DNA from: a bacterium Ga0077546
Lineage (GTDB): Bacteria > Cyanobacteriota > Vampirovibrionia > Obscuribacterales > Obscuribacteraceae
Assembly (NCBI GenBank): GCA_001464165.1
Contig: LNEX01000500.1
Location: forward strand, 1-17,726
Direction of reading: 5' to 3'
DNA: 17,726 nucleotides
Notes under the pieces: generated by a model
Databases searched by the model: none
Told to the model about the DNA's origin: nothing
What the model saw: the letters and a program-made list of their open reading frames with translations, nothing else
Shown: one piece after another, positions 6,794-15,737 of the stretch
Numbering within the stretch: position 1 is the stretch's first letter
How the letters are laid out: every line of letters starts with the position of its first letter
Made by a program: the position numbers and the translations under genes

Positions 6794-7825
6794 ATGAATA
6801 CTTCAACATCCGCATCTACGTCTAAGCCAGAGTCTAAACTAGATTCTGTAACAGAAGCGGCATACAAAATCGATAGTCATACTCAGAAGCTTGTTGACGA
6901 AATTAAGCAGCTGAGCAAGAAACGCAATGCTGTCATTCTCGCTCACAACTATCAGATTCCCATCATTCAAGACATAGCTGATTTCGTCGGCGATTCGCTA
7001 GGTCTCTCACAGCAAGCGGCAAAGACTGACGCTAAAACTATCGTATTTTGCGGTGTGCACTTTATGGCTGAAACGGCTGCCATCTTGTGCCCCACCAAGC
7101 GTGTGCTTATCCCCGATCTTGAGGCTGGCTGCTCGTTGGCTGAATCAATTGATTTGGCTGGCTTAGTGGCCTGGAAGGCTGAGCATCCTAATGCTGTAGT
7201 TGTGTCTTACGTTAATACCACTGCTGAGATAAAGGCTCTATCTGATTATTGCTGTACTTCTGGCAATGCCTTGAAAATCGTGCAGTCTATTCCTGAAGAC
7301 AAAGAGATTCTCTTCTTGCCCGATCAGTTCTTAGGCTCTTGGGTGCAGAAGATGACTGGCCGCAAGAATATGCATATCTGGATGGGTGAGTGCCACGTGC
7401 ATGCTGCGGTGCATCCAAGCAAAATCGACGAGAAGATGAAAGAGCATCCAGATGCTGAGCTTTTGATTCACCCTGAGTGCGGTTGTCTCACTCCTTATCT
7501 TGACCGGGTGGCGCGCAATGCTCCTGATAGCAAAGACGTTTTGAAAGTGGCATCGACCGAGGGCATGCTCAAGCTTGCTACTAGTTCGTCCGCGAAGAAA
7601 TTTGTGGTTGCCACTGAGGTTGGTATCTTGCATAGACTGAAGAAAGAGAACCCTGAAAAAGAATTCTTGCCCATCAGTTCTGAAATGAGCTGTCAGTTTA
7701 TGAAGATGATTACTCTTGAGAAGCTGCACCGTTCGCTGGTAGAAGATGTCTTCCATGTGACAGTGCCTGAAGAAACAGCTTCTAAGGCGCGCTTTGCTAT
7801 CGAACGCATGATTTCGATTTTTTAG
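6794..7825 (+). CDS. nadA: Quinolinate synthase NadA
   Basis: NadA condenses iminoaspartate with dihydroxyacetone phosphate to quinolinate, the second step of de novo NAD synthesis, using an oxygen-sensitive [4Fe-4S] cluster in the cytoplasm. With the ATG at 6794 the protein has 343 residues, the usual family size. The three cluster cysteines are visible in their expected contexts: Cys86 (Phe-Cys-Gly-Val-His-Phe-Met-Ala-Glu), Cys200 (Gly-Glu-Cys-His-Val-His) and Cys300 (Met-Ser-Cys-Gln-Phe-Met-Lys). The substrate motif Ala-His-Asn-Tyr-Gln is at 50-54. The N-terminal 20 residues are a Ser/Thr-rich, probably disordered tail. The start is uncertain: TTG at 6731 would add 21 residues, and neither start has a strong ribosome binding site (GAGGA lies 13 nt before 6794). 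nadB follows 32 nt downstream, indicating an operon. Confidence 0.95.
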   Translation: MNTSTSASTSKPESKLDSVTEAAYKIDSHTQKLVDEIKQLSKKRNAVILAHNYQIPIIQDIADFVGDSLGLSQQAAKTDAKTIVFCGVHFMAETAAILCPTKRVLIPDLEAGCSLAESIDLAGLVAWKAEHPNAVVVSYVNTTAEIKALSDYCCTSGNALKIVQSIPEDKEILFLPDQFLGSWVQKMTGRKNMHIWMGECHVHAAVHPSKIDEKMKEHPDAELLIHPECGCLTPYLDRVARNAPDSKDVLKVASTEGMLKLATSSSAKKFVVATEVGILHRLKKENPEKEFLPISSEMSCQFMKMITLEKLHRSLVEDVFHVTVPEETASKARFAIERMISIF

Positions 7826-7857
7826 AAATAACTTAGGAATTACTTAGGTACAGAACA

Positions 7858-9615
7858 ATGCCCAACTCAAATATAGCTCCAATAATTGATGCCGATGTTT
7901 TAATCGTCGGCTCAGGTTTGGCTGGTTTGATGCTGGCTCTGCGTTTGCAGTCGGCCGGTAAAGGTTTGTCTGGTCTGAAAGTGGTGCTGGTTTCTAAAGC
8001 TGGATTGCTTGACTCTAACAGCTCCTGGGCACAAGGTGGGGTGGCTGCCGTAACCGGAGCTAATCCCTTTGACTCACCTGAGATTCACCTGGCTGATACC
8101 ATCAAGAGTGGTGCCGGACTAACCGACATTGATGCCGCTCGCGGCATAGTATTTGCCGGACAGCGCTTGATTGAGGAACTTGACCGTCTGGGTGTTGATT
8201 TTGATAAGAATCCCTCGGGTGGTCGCGACCTGGCGCTTGAAGGTGGGCACAAAGAAGCCCGTGTGGTGCACACAAAAGACACTACTGGCCGCTCGATTAC
8301 CCAGGCGCTAGGCGATAAAGTTCTGCAAGCTGCAGCTGCCAATGAAAATCTGGTGGTGCTTGAGAATACTTGCGCTATCGATCTAGTTATGGTCGATGGG
8401 GTTTGCTGTGGCGCCCAGTTCATTGTCAGCGAACAGGGTTTGAACAGCGAGATTTTAGTTCGAGCTGCCTACACCGTGCTTGCTACTGGTGGTGTTGGCC
8501 AGATTTTTGAGCGCACTACCAACCCTGAGGTTGCTACTGCTGATGGTATTGCTTTAGCTTATCGGGCTGGTGCTGCCTTGAGCGATATGGAGTTCGTGCA
8601 GTTCCACCCCACTGCTTTGATGCTCGAAGGCGCTCCTGCTTTTCTCATCTCGGAAGCGGCTCGGGGAGCTGGGGCAACTTTGCTTGACCACAAAGGGCAG
8701 CGCTTTGTAAAGCGCTTCCACCATGATGGTGAACTAGCTACTCGCGATATCGTTTCGCGGGCAATTCATTCGGTCATGAGCGAGAACGAATTGGCTCAAG
8801 TCTATTTAGATATGAGACCAATTGGTGCCACGCAGATCCGCGAGAGATTCCCCAATATCCTCAAGACCTGTGCGCAGTATGGTATTGACCTGTTGACTCA
8901 GCCAATACCTGTGGCTCCTGCTGCCCATTATATGATGGGTGGAATCAAGGCGACTTTGAGTGGTCGCACTAGTGTTGATGGTCTTTATGCCATTGGTGAA
9001 TGCGCTTGTACTGGATTGCACGGTGCCAATCGTTTAGCCAGCAATTCGCTTTTAGAAGCTGGTGTTATGGCTCTCAATCTTGGTGATGAGCTATTGGGTG
9101 GTGAAGTGTTTGGTGGGCAGATTAATGCCGCTGATGGTGCTGCTTTCAATTCTGATGTATTCAGCTCTAGTGATTTAGAAGCGGCTGGTGCCTTTGCTGA
9201 CATCAGGTCGGTGGCACTAATTCCGACCCTGCGAAAAGACCAACAGATTTTGCTGCCGGTTGACTTGCAAAGTTTTCGCTCGCAGATGTACCGCTATGCC
9301 GGGCTGGTGCGTTCGCAGTCTGGTTTAATCAGGCTCTTGAACTATCCTGGGCAGTCTGTGCCGATTGCTTCTGGTTTGGGTTCTAATTTGGGATCTGGTG
9401 CTAATTCTGGTTCTGGATTAAGTTCATCTGCCGTTGCCGGACTGACAGCGGCTCACCATAGTGCACGCAACATCTATCAGGTTGGAAGGCTGATTGCTCA
9501 AGCGGCGTTCTTGCGAAAAGAATCTCGTGGTTCCCATCTGCGTGAAGACTTCACATCGGCTGACGATGCCAACTTCGCGCGCCACCTAGGGGCTGGAGCG
9601 TTGGCGACGTATTAG
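7858..9615 (+). CDS. nadB: L-aspartate oxidase NadB
   Basis: NadB is an FAD enzyme that oxidises L-aspartate to iminoaspartate, passing electrons to oxygen or fumarate and supplying NadA with its unstable substrate. The 585-residue protein shows the dinucleotide-binding Gly-Ser-Gly-Leu-Ala-Gly at 18-23, the family Ser-Ser-Trp-Ala-Gln-Gly-Gly at 55-61, and His-Thr-Lys-Asp-Thr-Thr-Gly-Arg at 138-145. It also has Phe-His-Pro-Thr (249-252), Thr-Arg-Asp (295-297), His357-Tyr-Met-Met-Gly-Gly, and Gly-Ala-Asn-Arg392-Leu-Ala-Ser-Asn-Ser-Leu-Leu-Glu. These cover the flavin and substrate sites of the succinate dehydrogenase/fumarate reductase flavoprotein family. A Gly/Ser-rich stretch at about 503-526 interrupts the C-terminal helical domain and looks like a low-complexity insert. 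A start at ATG 7858 is supported by TTAGGT upstream. nadC is not next to it. Confidence 0.96.
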   Translation: MPNSNIAPIIDADVLIVGSGLAGLMLALRLQSAGKGLSGLKVVLVSKAGLLDSNSSWAQGGVAAVTGANPFDSPEIHLADTIKSGAGLTDIDAARGIVFAGQRLIEELDRLGVDFDKNPSGGRDLALEGGHKEARVVHTKDTTGRSITQALGDKVLQAAAANENLVVLENTCAIDLVMVDGVCCGAQFIVSEQGLNSEILVRAAYTVLATGGVGQIFERTTNPEVATADGIALAYRAGAALSDMEFVQFHPTALMLEGAPAFLISEAARGAGATLLDHKGQRFVKRFHHDGELATRDIVSRAIHSVMSENELAQVYLDMRPIGATQIRERFPNILKTCAQYGIDLLTQPIPVAPAAHYMMGGIKATLSGRTSVDGLYAIGECACTGLHGANRLASNSLLEAGVMALNLGDELLGGEVFGGQINAADGAAFNSDVFSSSDLEAAGAFADIRSVALIPTLRKDQQILLPVDLQSFRSQMYRYAGLVRSQSGLIRLLNYPGQSVPIASGLGSNLGSGANSGSGLSSSAVAGLTAAHHSARNIYQVGRLIAQAAFLRKESRGSHLREDFTSADDANFARHLGAGALATY

Positions 9616-9621
9616 AAAAAC

Positions 9622-10518
9622 ATGAAATATAGCGAGTTTTCAGACCCACGGTTGGTGGCCATTTACGATACCGTCAATCCAATAGGCGAGTATAAGGCCT
9701 TCTATCTTGAGCTTGCTGCAAAGTTGGCAGGCGAGCGTGCCACTTTATCTATCATCGATCTTGGTTGCGGTAGCGGGCTGTTGACTTGTGAGTTAGCGAA
9801 GCAAGGTCATCATCTTATTGGCGTGGAGCCATCTGAGGCTATGCTCGGCTTGGCTAGAAAACGGGCGACCAATGAGCTAGCGGAGCCGTTGGCTGTTGAC
9901 TCGACTTGCGGTTCGCTGTCGCGCAGTATTTCTCCGGTTAAGTGGCTCCACGGTGGAGCGCAGAACTTAGGAGCATTCGAAGCTGATCTGGCCGTCATGA
10001 CCGGTCATGTGGCTCAGTTCTTTCTTGAGGACGAAAGTTGGCAACAAGCTTTGCGTTCTATTCATGGTGCGCTGAAGCCTGGTGGCCATTTGGCTTTTGA
10101 GTGCCGCAATCCGCTTGTGCAGCCTTTCTTAAAAGCGTCGCGACAGATGGCGCAACGAAAGTCACAGATTTCATCTCAAGTTTCGGAACACTCAGAACAC
10201 TCAGAATACATAGAACACATAGATTGGCCTTCCGATACAAATCGGCGCAAGGTGTTCGACCCTTTGGCTGGTGCTGTGGAATGGTGGTTCCAGCTTCTGT
10301 CAGTTGAGGGTGAGCGCGTTCTCTATGAAATTCACTATCTATTTGAGAGCAGCGGCGAGAAAGCCATATCAGTAAATGAGCTGCGTTTTCGTTCTCGCGA
10401 TCAGCTGCAAAAGTCTCTTGTTGATGCCGGTTTTACTGTCGAATGCGTCTATGGCAATTGGGACTTTCAATTGGCCGACGGCAATAGCCCGGAGTTCATT
10501 TTCTTGGCTCGGACATGA
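9622..10518 (+). CDS. Class I SAM-dependent methyltransferase
   Basis: The 298-residue protein has the Rossmann-type methyltransferase core. The SAM-binding motif I is Ile-Asp-Leu-Gly-Cys-Gly-Ser-Gly at 45-52, an acidic end of strand 2 is in Gly-Val-Glu-Pro-Ser (67-71), an Asp-Leu-Ala-Val-Met strand is at 122-126, and Leu-Lys-Pro-Gly-Gly-His lies at 151-156. The substrate is not identifiable; it resembles the broad UbiE/UbiG-like group of small-molecule methyltransferases. The gene starts 6 nt after nadB and is therefore probably co-transcribed with nadA-nadB, although no role in NAD synthesis is known for such a protein. Residues about 188-202 form a short repeat of Ser-Glu-His-like triplets from a 9-bp DNA repeat, probably a surface loop. 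No membrane segment or signal peptide is seen. Confidence 0.88.
   Translation: MKYSEFSDPRLVAIYDTVNPIGEYKAFYLELAAKLAGERATLSIIDLGCGSGLLTCELAKQGHHLIGVEPSEAMLGLARKRATNELAEPLAVDSTCGSLSRSISPVKWLHGGAQNLGAFEADLAVMTGHVAQFFLEDESWQQALRSIHGALKPGGHLAFECRNPLVQPFLKASRQMAQRKSQISSQVSEHSEHSEYIEHIDWPSDTNRRKVFDPLAGAVEWWFQLLSVEGERVLYEIHYLFESSGEKAISVNELRFRSRDQLQKSLVDAGFTVECVYGNWDFQLADGNSPEFIFLART
10183..10227. repeat. In-frame 9-bp tandem repeat inside the methyltransferase gene
   Basis: Units TCGGAACAC (10183), TCAGAACAC (10192), TCAGAATAC (10201) and ATAGAACAC (10210), followed by a decayed fifth at 10219, encode Ser-Glu-His / Ser-Glu-Tyr / Ile-Glu-His. The length is a multiple of three, so copy-number change keeps the frame. 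Confidence 0.8.
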
Positions 10519-10694
10519 TTTTCTCTATTTTTCTTCTTCTCATTTTCCTCCCCGCCTCTTGACTTTGAAAGCTTGGGTGATCTTAATCTCCTATAAGTAG
10601 CTTCGGACATGGAACGGTCACAAATTTCGCACTAGTGTAAGTGGGTTGGTGGCGTCAACGGGTCCCTTGTGTCCTTCAATCGGGAGCTTACTAA

Positions 10695-11114
10695 ATGAGC
10701 AATCTTGAGAATTCAAAAGATATAGTTAGTATTGGACAACACATTGGTCATGACTTAGAGGCCCATAACTGGCCTGAAGCTTCTGCAGCATTGTCTAGAT
10801 ATGCTAACGACCTCAGTCCAGACGAATTTACAAGGCTAATTCAGACGGCTGATCGTGCTAACAATGACTTAAGCGGTATAAGTTTTGACGCGGTTTATGC
10901 CTTAGAAAAGCGTCCAGCGCTTGACCGCGTAACCGGTATTTCAAATACCGAACTTGAGAAAAGGTTTCTCGGTGTCGAGGCGCGTCTTAACGCTCCAGGC
11001 TTTGAAAATGCCGTTTTGATAACGAACCCGCAGGATTTGGGGCAGCAAGTTCTTAAATTTGCTAGCATCTATGAAGAATTGGGTCTTTTGGCCCAAAAGC
11101 CAGAGGGAGGCTAA
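10695..11114 (+). CDS. Hypothetical protein, 139 residues
   Basis: A free-standing small gene starts at an ATG preceded by GGGAG with suitable spacing, and ends at TAA 11112-11114. The product is acidic, cytoplasmic by appearance (no signal peptide or membrane segment) and rich in predicted helix, with many Leu, Ala, Asn and Asp residues. I see no catalytic motif, no cysteine and no repeat, and do not recognise the family. It is separated from the methyltransferase gene by 176 bp of pyrimidine-rich spacer and from the ATPase operon by 238 bp, so it probably has its own promoter. TTGACT at 10559-10564 with TAATCT at 10584-10589 is a weak candidate with long spacing. Confidence 0.7.
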   Translation: MSNLENSKDIVSIGQHIGHDLEAHNWPEASAALSRYANDLSPDEFTRLIQTADRANNDLSGISFDAVYALEKRPALDRVTGISNTELEKRFLGVEARLNAPGFENAVLITNPQDLGQQVLKFASIYEELGLLAQKPEGG

Positions 11115-11212
11115 TTTTAACTAGGCGTTCAATCTCATATTTTGGCTATTTCTAACAGCTTTTTTGCGTCTTTCCTCTAATTTTGAAGCGTTCTTGGAAC
11201 CTAATTTGCTGT

Positions 11213-13169
<1,957 letters not shown>

Positions 13170-13177
<8 letters not shown>

Positions 13178-13631
13178 TTCTAATTCTGAGTCTCGGTCTG
13201 ATGCAAACGCCGATTCGAAACCTAATTCTCGGGCCGACTCGCTAAGTGAAGAAATTGGAGCCAAAGCTGCTCTTAAGCTCAAGGCTCAACGCAGCGGTAC
13301 GCCAGGTGTTTGGTTCGGCTTGGGCATGTCTGGTCTGATTGGTTGGTCTGTGGTTGTTCCTACACTTCTTGGCACCGCATTTGGAGTCTGGCTCGACAGT
13401 AAATATCCGGGTGTTCATTCGTGGACTTTAATGGGTTTAGCTGTCGGTATTCTTGTGGGCTCGTTAAATGCTTGGCATTGGGTGCAATCAGAGGATGAAG
13501 CTATGCACGATAAATCTATGCCGAATAAGTCTACGCAAAATAATTCTATGCAGAATAAATCTATCCCGAGTAATTCTATGCCAGAAAGTGATGCCAGTAG
13601 CGCCGCTAGAAAGAGAGGGCCAAGATCATGA
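13170..13631 (+). CDS. atpQ: N-type ATPase accessory membrane protein AtpQ (AtpI-like), with repeat tails
   Basis: The conserved core (residues about 28-108) has two membrane segments (about 47-73 and 82-105) with Gly-Trp-Ser-Val-Val-Val-Pro-Thr-Leu-Leu-Gly and Gly-x-Trp-Leu-Asp. This resembles AtpI/AtpZ-type proteins that help assemble the c-ring. In N-ATPase operons this gene, atpQ, lies between atpC and atpR, as here. The start is GTG 13170, overlapping the end of atpC; the stop overlaps atpR as ATGA. Family members are usually about 100 residues. This one has 153 because of a hydrophilic Ser/Asn/Asp-rich N-terminal tail (1-27) and a C-terminal tail of five-residue repeats such as Ser-Met-Pro-Asn-Lys. 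Both tails look recently expanded and are probably disordered. Confidence 0.82.
13500..13589. repeat. 15-bp in-frame tandem repeat in atpQ
   Basis: Six consecutive 15-bp units encode Ala-Met-His-Asp-Lys, Ser-Met-Pro-Asn-Lys, Ser-Thr-Gln-Asn-Asn, Ser-Met-Gln-Asn-Lys, Ser-Ile-Pro-Ser-Asn and Ser-Met-Pro-Glu-Ser. Units begin at 13500, 13515, 13530, 13545, 13560 and 13575. Divergence between units shows it is an older, degenerating minisatellite rather than a perfect array. Confidence 0.85.
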
Positions 13632-13975
13632 CCCTTGCTTCTGATTCAATGGTCGTTCTAGCAATAGCGGCTTCGGCTGGTTTTGCCTTAGGTTTCGTCT
13701 TCTATGGCGGACTTTACTGGACTGTTTCGCGCGGTCTTGCTTCTAAGAATCCGGCCTTGTGGTTTATCGGCAGTTTGCTGGTGCGTGTCGTAATTGTTTT
13801 AGCTGGATTCTATTTTGTTTCTAGCTACCAGGTGCAGGTTTCGCCTGCTCCGCCTCACTCCGCTGGACCAATATTGCAGATGGAACGCTTGATTTCTTGT
13901 CTGGTTACATTCACCATAACCGGATTGATTATTCGTTGGTTTACGCGTGAGCACGGGGGCCAGCCATGCATCTGA
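13628..13975 (+). CDS. atpR: N-type ATPase subunit AtpR
   Basis: AtpR is a small integral membrane protein found only in N-ATPase operons; its role is not settled, with assembly or stabilisation of the c-ring being the usual suggestion. The 115-residue product has three predicted membrane segments (about 8-30, 43-65 and 85-105). An Arg (53) is within the second and Arg87 at the edge of the third; buried arginines of this kind could face c-subunit carboxylates, which is inference. Phe-Tyr-Gly-Gly-Leu-Tyr-Trp-Thr-Val in the first segment resembles the family. The start ATG overlaps the atpQ stop by four bases, and the gene overlaps atpB by 10 nt, so it is firmly embedded in the operon. Confidence 0.85.
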   Translation: MTLASDSMVVLAIAASAGFALGFVFYGGLYWTVSRGLASKNPALWFIGSLLVRVVIVLAGFYFVSSYQVQVSPAPPHSAGPILQMERLISCLVTFTITGLIIRWFTREHGGQPCI

Positions 13976-14664
13976 CACCTGATCAAATAATTCTTTGGCA
14001 AAGTGAAAATGGAATCGTCAAAATCAATGCCACCATGGCTTCCACCTGGGCATTGATGTTCTTCATGGCAGTGGGCTCCAAGCTCATTACGAGTAGACTT
14101 TCAACTGGTATTGAGCGCTCGTCGTGGCAAAATTTTCTTGAAATCATAGTTACTAGCATCAACAAACAAATTGAAGATGTTGGTCTGCAGCAGCCAGAGC
14201 GATACATTGGTTTTTTGGGAACTCTATTTTTGTTTGTGGCAATGGCTACTCTAGCTACCATTATTCCTGGTTACGAACCGCCAACAGGTTCTTTGTCTAC
14301 AACGATGGCATTGGCTCTCAGTGTCTTTGTTGCAGTGCCTTACTTTGGTATTGAAGACCAAGGTTTTGGTCGTTATATTAAGTCTTACCTAGAGCCTACG
14401 TCAATCATGTTGCCGTTTAACATTATTAGCGAAGTCTCTCGCACCCTGGCTCTTGCCGTACGTCTTTTCGGCAACATGATGAGTGGCTCAATGATTATTG
14501 CCATTCTTTTGACTATTGCACCATTAATATTTCCGCTCTTTATGACCTTGCTTGGATTATTGACCGGCATGGTGCAAGCCTATATTTTCAGCATTCTAGC
14601 TGGAGTTTATATTGTTGCCGCCACTCTCACTAGATCGAATTCAACCCAAAAAGTAGAAGGATAG
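13966..14664 (+). CDS. atpB: N-type ATPase membrane subunit a
   Basis: Subunit a forms the two half-channels for ions against the c-ring. The 232-residue protein has about five membrane helices and the essential Arg166 in Leu-Ala-Val-Arg-Leu-Phe-Gly-Asn-Met-Met-Ser-Gly. Pro-Gly-Tyr-Glu-Pro-Pro-Thr-Gly at 101-108 and Tyr-Leu-Glu-Pro (141-144) are typical of the N-ATPase branch. The long N-terminal periplasmic region of many F-type a subunits is short here. The start ATG at 13966 follows GGGGG and lies inside the end of atpR. atpE begins 2 nt after the stop. Confidence 0.95.
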   Translation: MHLTPDQIILWQSENGIVKINATMASTWALMFFMAVGSKLITSRLSTGIERSSWQNFLEIIVTSINKQIEDVGLQQPERYIGFLGTLFLFVAMATLATIIPGYEPPTGSLSTTMALALSVFVAVPYFGIEDQGFGRYIKSYLEPTSIMLPFNIISEVSRTLALAVRLFGNMMSGSMIIAILLTIAPLIFPLFMTLLGLLTGMVQAYIFSILAGVYIVAATLTRSNSTQKVEG

Positions 14665-14666
14665 AC

Positions 14667-14948
14667 ATGGACAACATTACTGCCATTGCCATTGCCTCGA
14701 TTGTCACTGCTGGACTGACAACCAGTTTCGGTTGCATGGGGCCAGCATTGAGTGAAGGCAAGGCCGTTTCCACAGCACTGACAGCCTTGGCGCAGCAACC
14801 TGATGCCTCAGCCACGATTACACGCACATTGTTTGTTGGCTTGGCCATGATTGAGTCGACTGCAATTTATTGCTTTGTCGTTTCGATGATTCTCATCTTT
14901 GCGAACCCGTTTTGGAATCACATCATCGCTAACAGTGTAGGAAAGTAG
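14667..14948 (+). CDS. atpE: N-type ATPase rotor subunit c
   Basis: The 93-residue hairpin has two membrane helices (about 5-27 and 54-80) joined by a polar loop with Gln44-Pro45. The ion-carrying carboxylate is Glu63 in Met-Ile-Glu-Ser-Thr-Ala-Ile-Tyr; Ser64, Thr65 and Tyr68 match the residues that complete sodium sites in c subunits such as that of Ilyobacter tartaricus. In helix 1, Glu30 (Leu-Ser-Glu-Gly-Lys-Ala) stands where the sodium-binding c subunit has Gln, so two carboxylates would flank the site, as is usual in the N-branch. This type was predicted to carry sodium, yet a Burkholderia N-ATPase c-ring was found to be proton-specific, so the coupling ion cannot be decided here. AGAAGG precedes the ATG at good spacing. 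Confidence 0.96.
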   Translation: MDNITAIAIASIVTAGLTTSFGCMGPALSEGKAVSTALTALAQQPDASATITRTLFVGLAMIESTAIYCFVVSMILIFANPFWNHIIANSVGK

Positions 14949-14951
14949 ACC

Positions 14952-15737
14952 ATGCTTATTGATTGGTTTACGGTTTGTGCGCAGGCCATTAACTTCTTGA
15001 TTCTTGTCTGGTTGATGAAGCGCTTTCTCTATAAGCCTATTTTAAATGCCATTGATGCGCGCGAGAAGAAAATTGCTGCTGAGCTGGCAGATGCTGATGC
15101 CAAACGGGCGGATGCGCAGAAGGAACGCGATCTCTTTCAAGAGAAGAATGAGCAGTTCGAGCAGGTGCGCCTAGGCATGTTGAGCAAGGCTCAAGATGAC
15201 GCTAGAGCTGAGCGCGAGAAGCTGTTTGAGGAGGCGCGCCAGGCGGCCGATCAACTGAGAGCTAAGACTAAAGAACGGTTTGCTCTTGACGCAGAGAATT
15301 TGAAGCAGTCTATTGCCCATCGCACTGAGCAAGAAGTTTTTGCTATTGCCAGAAAGACTCTGAGCGATCTTGCCAGTGTTAGCCTAGAAGAGCAGGTCAC
15401 TTTGGCGTTCATTCGCCGCATAACAGAGATGGATAGCAATACTAGAGCTAGTTTGGTTGCTGGGTCTAGTGCTGGGTCTAGTGCTGGGTCTAGTGCTGGC
15501 TCTGCTCCTGCTCCTAGCGTTATGGCCACTGTTCGCAGTGCTTTTGACTTGTCTGCTGAGCAGCGGGCCGCCATCGAATCTGCTTTTAATCGGGCACTGT
15601 CGATGCCGGTGCAACTTAACTTTGAAACAGATTCCAGTCTAATTAGCGGCATTGAGCTTGTGGCCAATGGGCAGAGTATTGCATGGAATATCAGTGACTA
15701 TCTCAAGGCTATGGAAAAGGTGATCTATGGCAAGTGA
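14952..15737 (+). CDS. atpF: N-type ATPase subunit b with fused delta-like C-terminal domain
   Basis: The 261-residue protein starts with a single membrane helix (about 5-27: Ala-Ile-Asn-Phe-Leu-Ile-Leu-Val-Trp) and the b-subunit motif Phe-Leu-Tyr-Lys-Pro-Ile. A long charged coiled coil (about 35-135) forms the peripheral stalk. From about 188 to the end it looks like the C-terminal part of delta/OSCP: [25 protein letters not shown]. There is no separate atpH, so this fused tail probably attaches the stalk to alpha, as in other N-ATPases. The two parts are joined by a Gly-Ser-Ser-Ala repeat linker (170-185). AGGAAAG precedes the ATG. The end overlaps the atpA start by 11 nt. Confidence 0.93.
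   Translation: MLIDWFTVCAQAINFLILVWLMKRFLYKPILNAIDAREKKIAAELADADAKRADAQKERDLFQEKNEQFEQVRLGMLSKAQDDARAEREKLFEEARQAADQLRAKTKERFALDAENLKQSIAHRTEQEVFAIARKTLSDLASVSLEEQVTLAFIRRITEMDSNTRASLVAGSSAGSSAGSSAGSAPAPSVMATVRSAFDLSAEQRAAIESAFNRALSMPVQLNFETDSSLISGIELVANGQSIAWNISDYLKAMEKVIYGK
15459..15506. repeat. 12-bp in-frame tandem repeat in the atpF linker
   Basis: Three identical 12-bp units (GCTGGGTCTAGT) at 15459, 15471 and 15483, and a decayed fourth at 15495, encode Ala-Gly-Ser-Ser repeats between the coiled coil and the delta-like domain. Identity between units points to recent expansion. Confidence 0.92.

Noticed and set aside
10519..10694. RNA gene or terminator in the pyrimidine-rich spacer after the methyltransferase gene
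   Set aside because: T- and C-rich sequence without a convincing stem; only a weak promoter-like pair was seen.
11115..11175. Rho-independent terminator after the 139-residue gene (T-run near 11160)
   Set aside because: The six-T run is preceded by only a three-base-pair potential stem (GCT/AGC), too weak to call.
15457..15642. Hydrophobic 61-residue frame rich in Leu, Val and Gly overlapping atpF
   Set aside because: It is the out-of-frame reading of the 12-bp repeat in atpF, not a membrane peptide gene.
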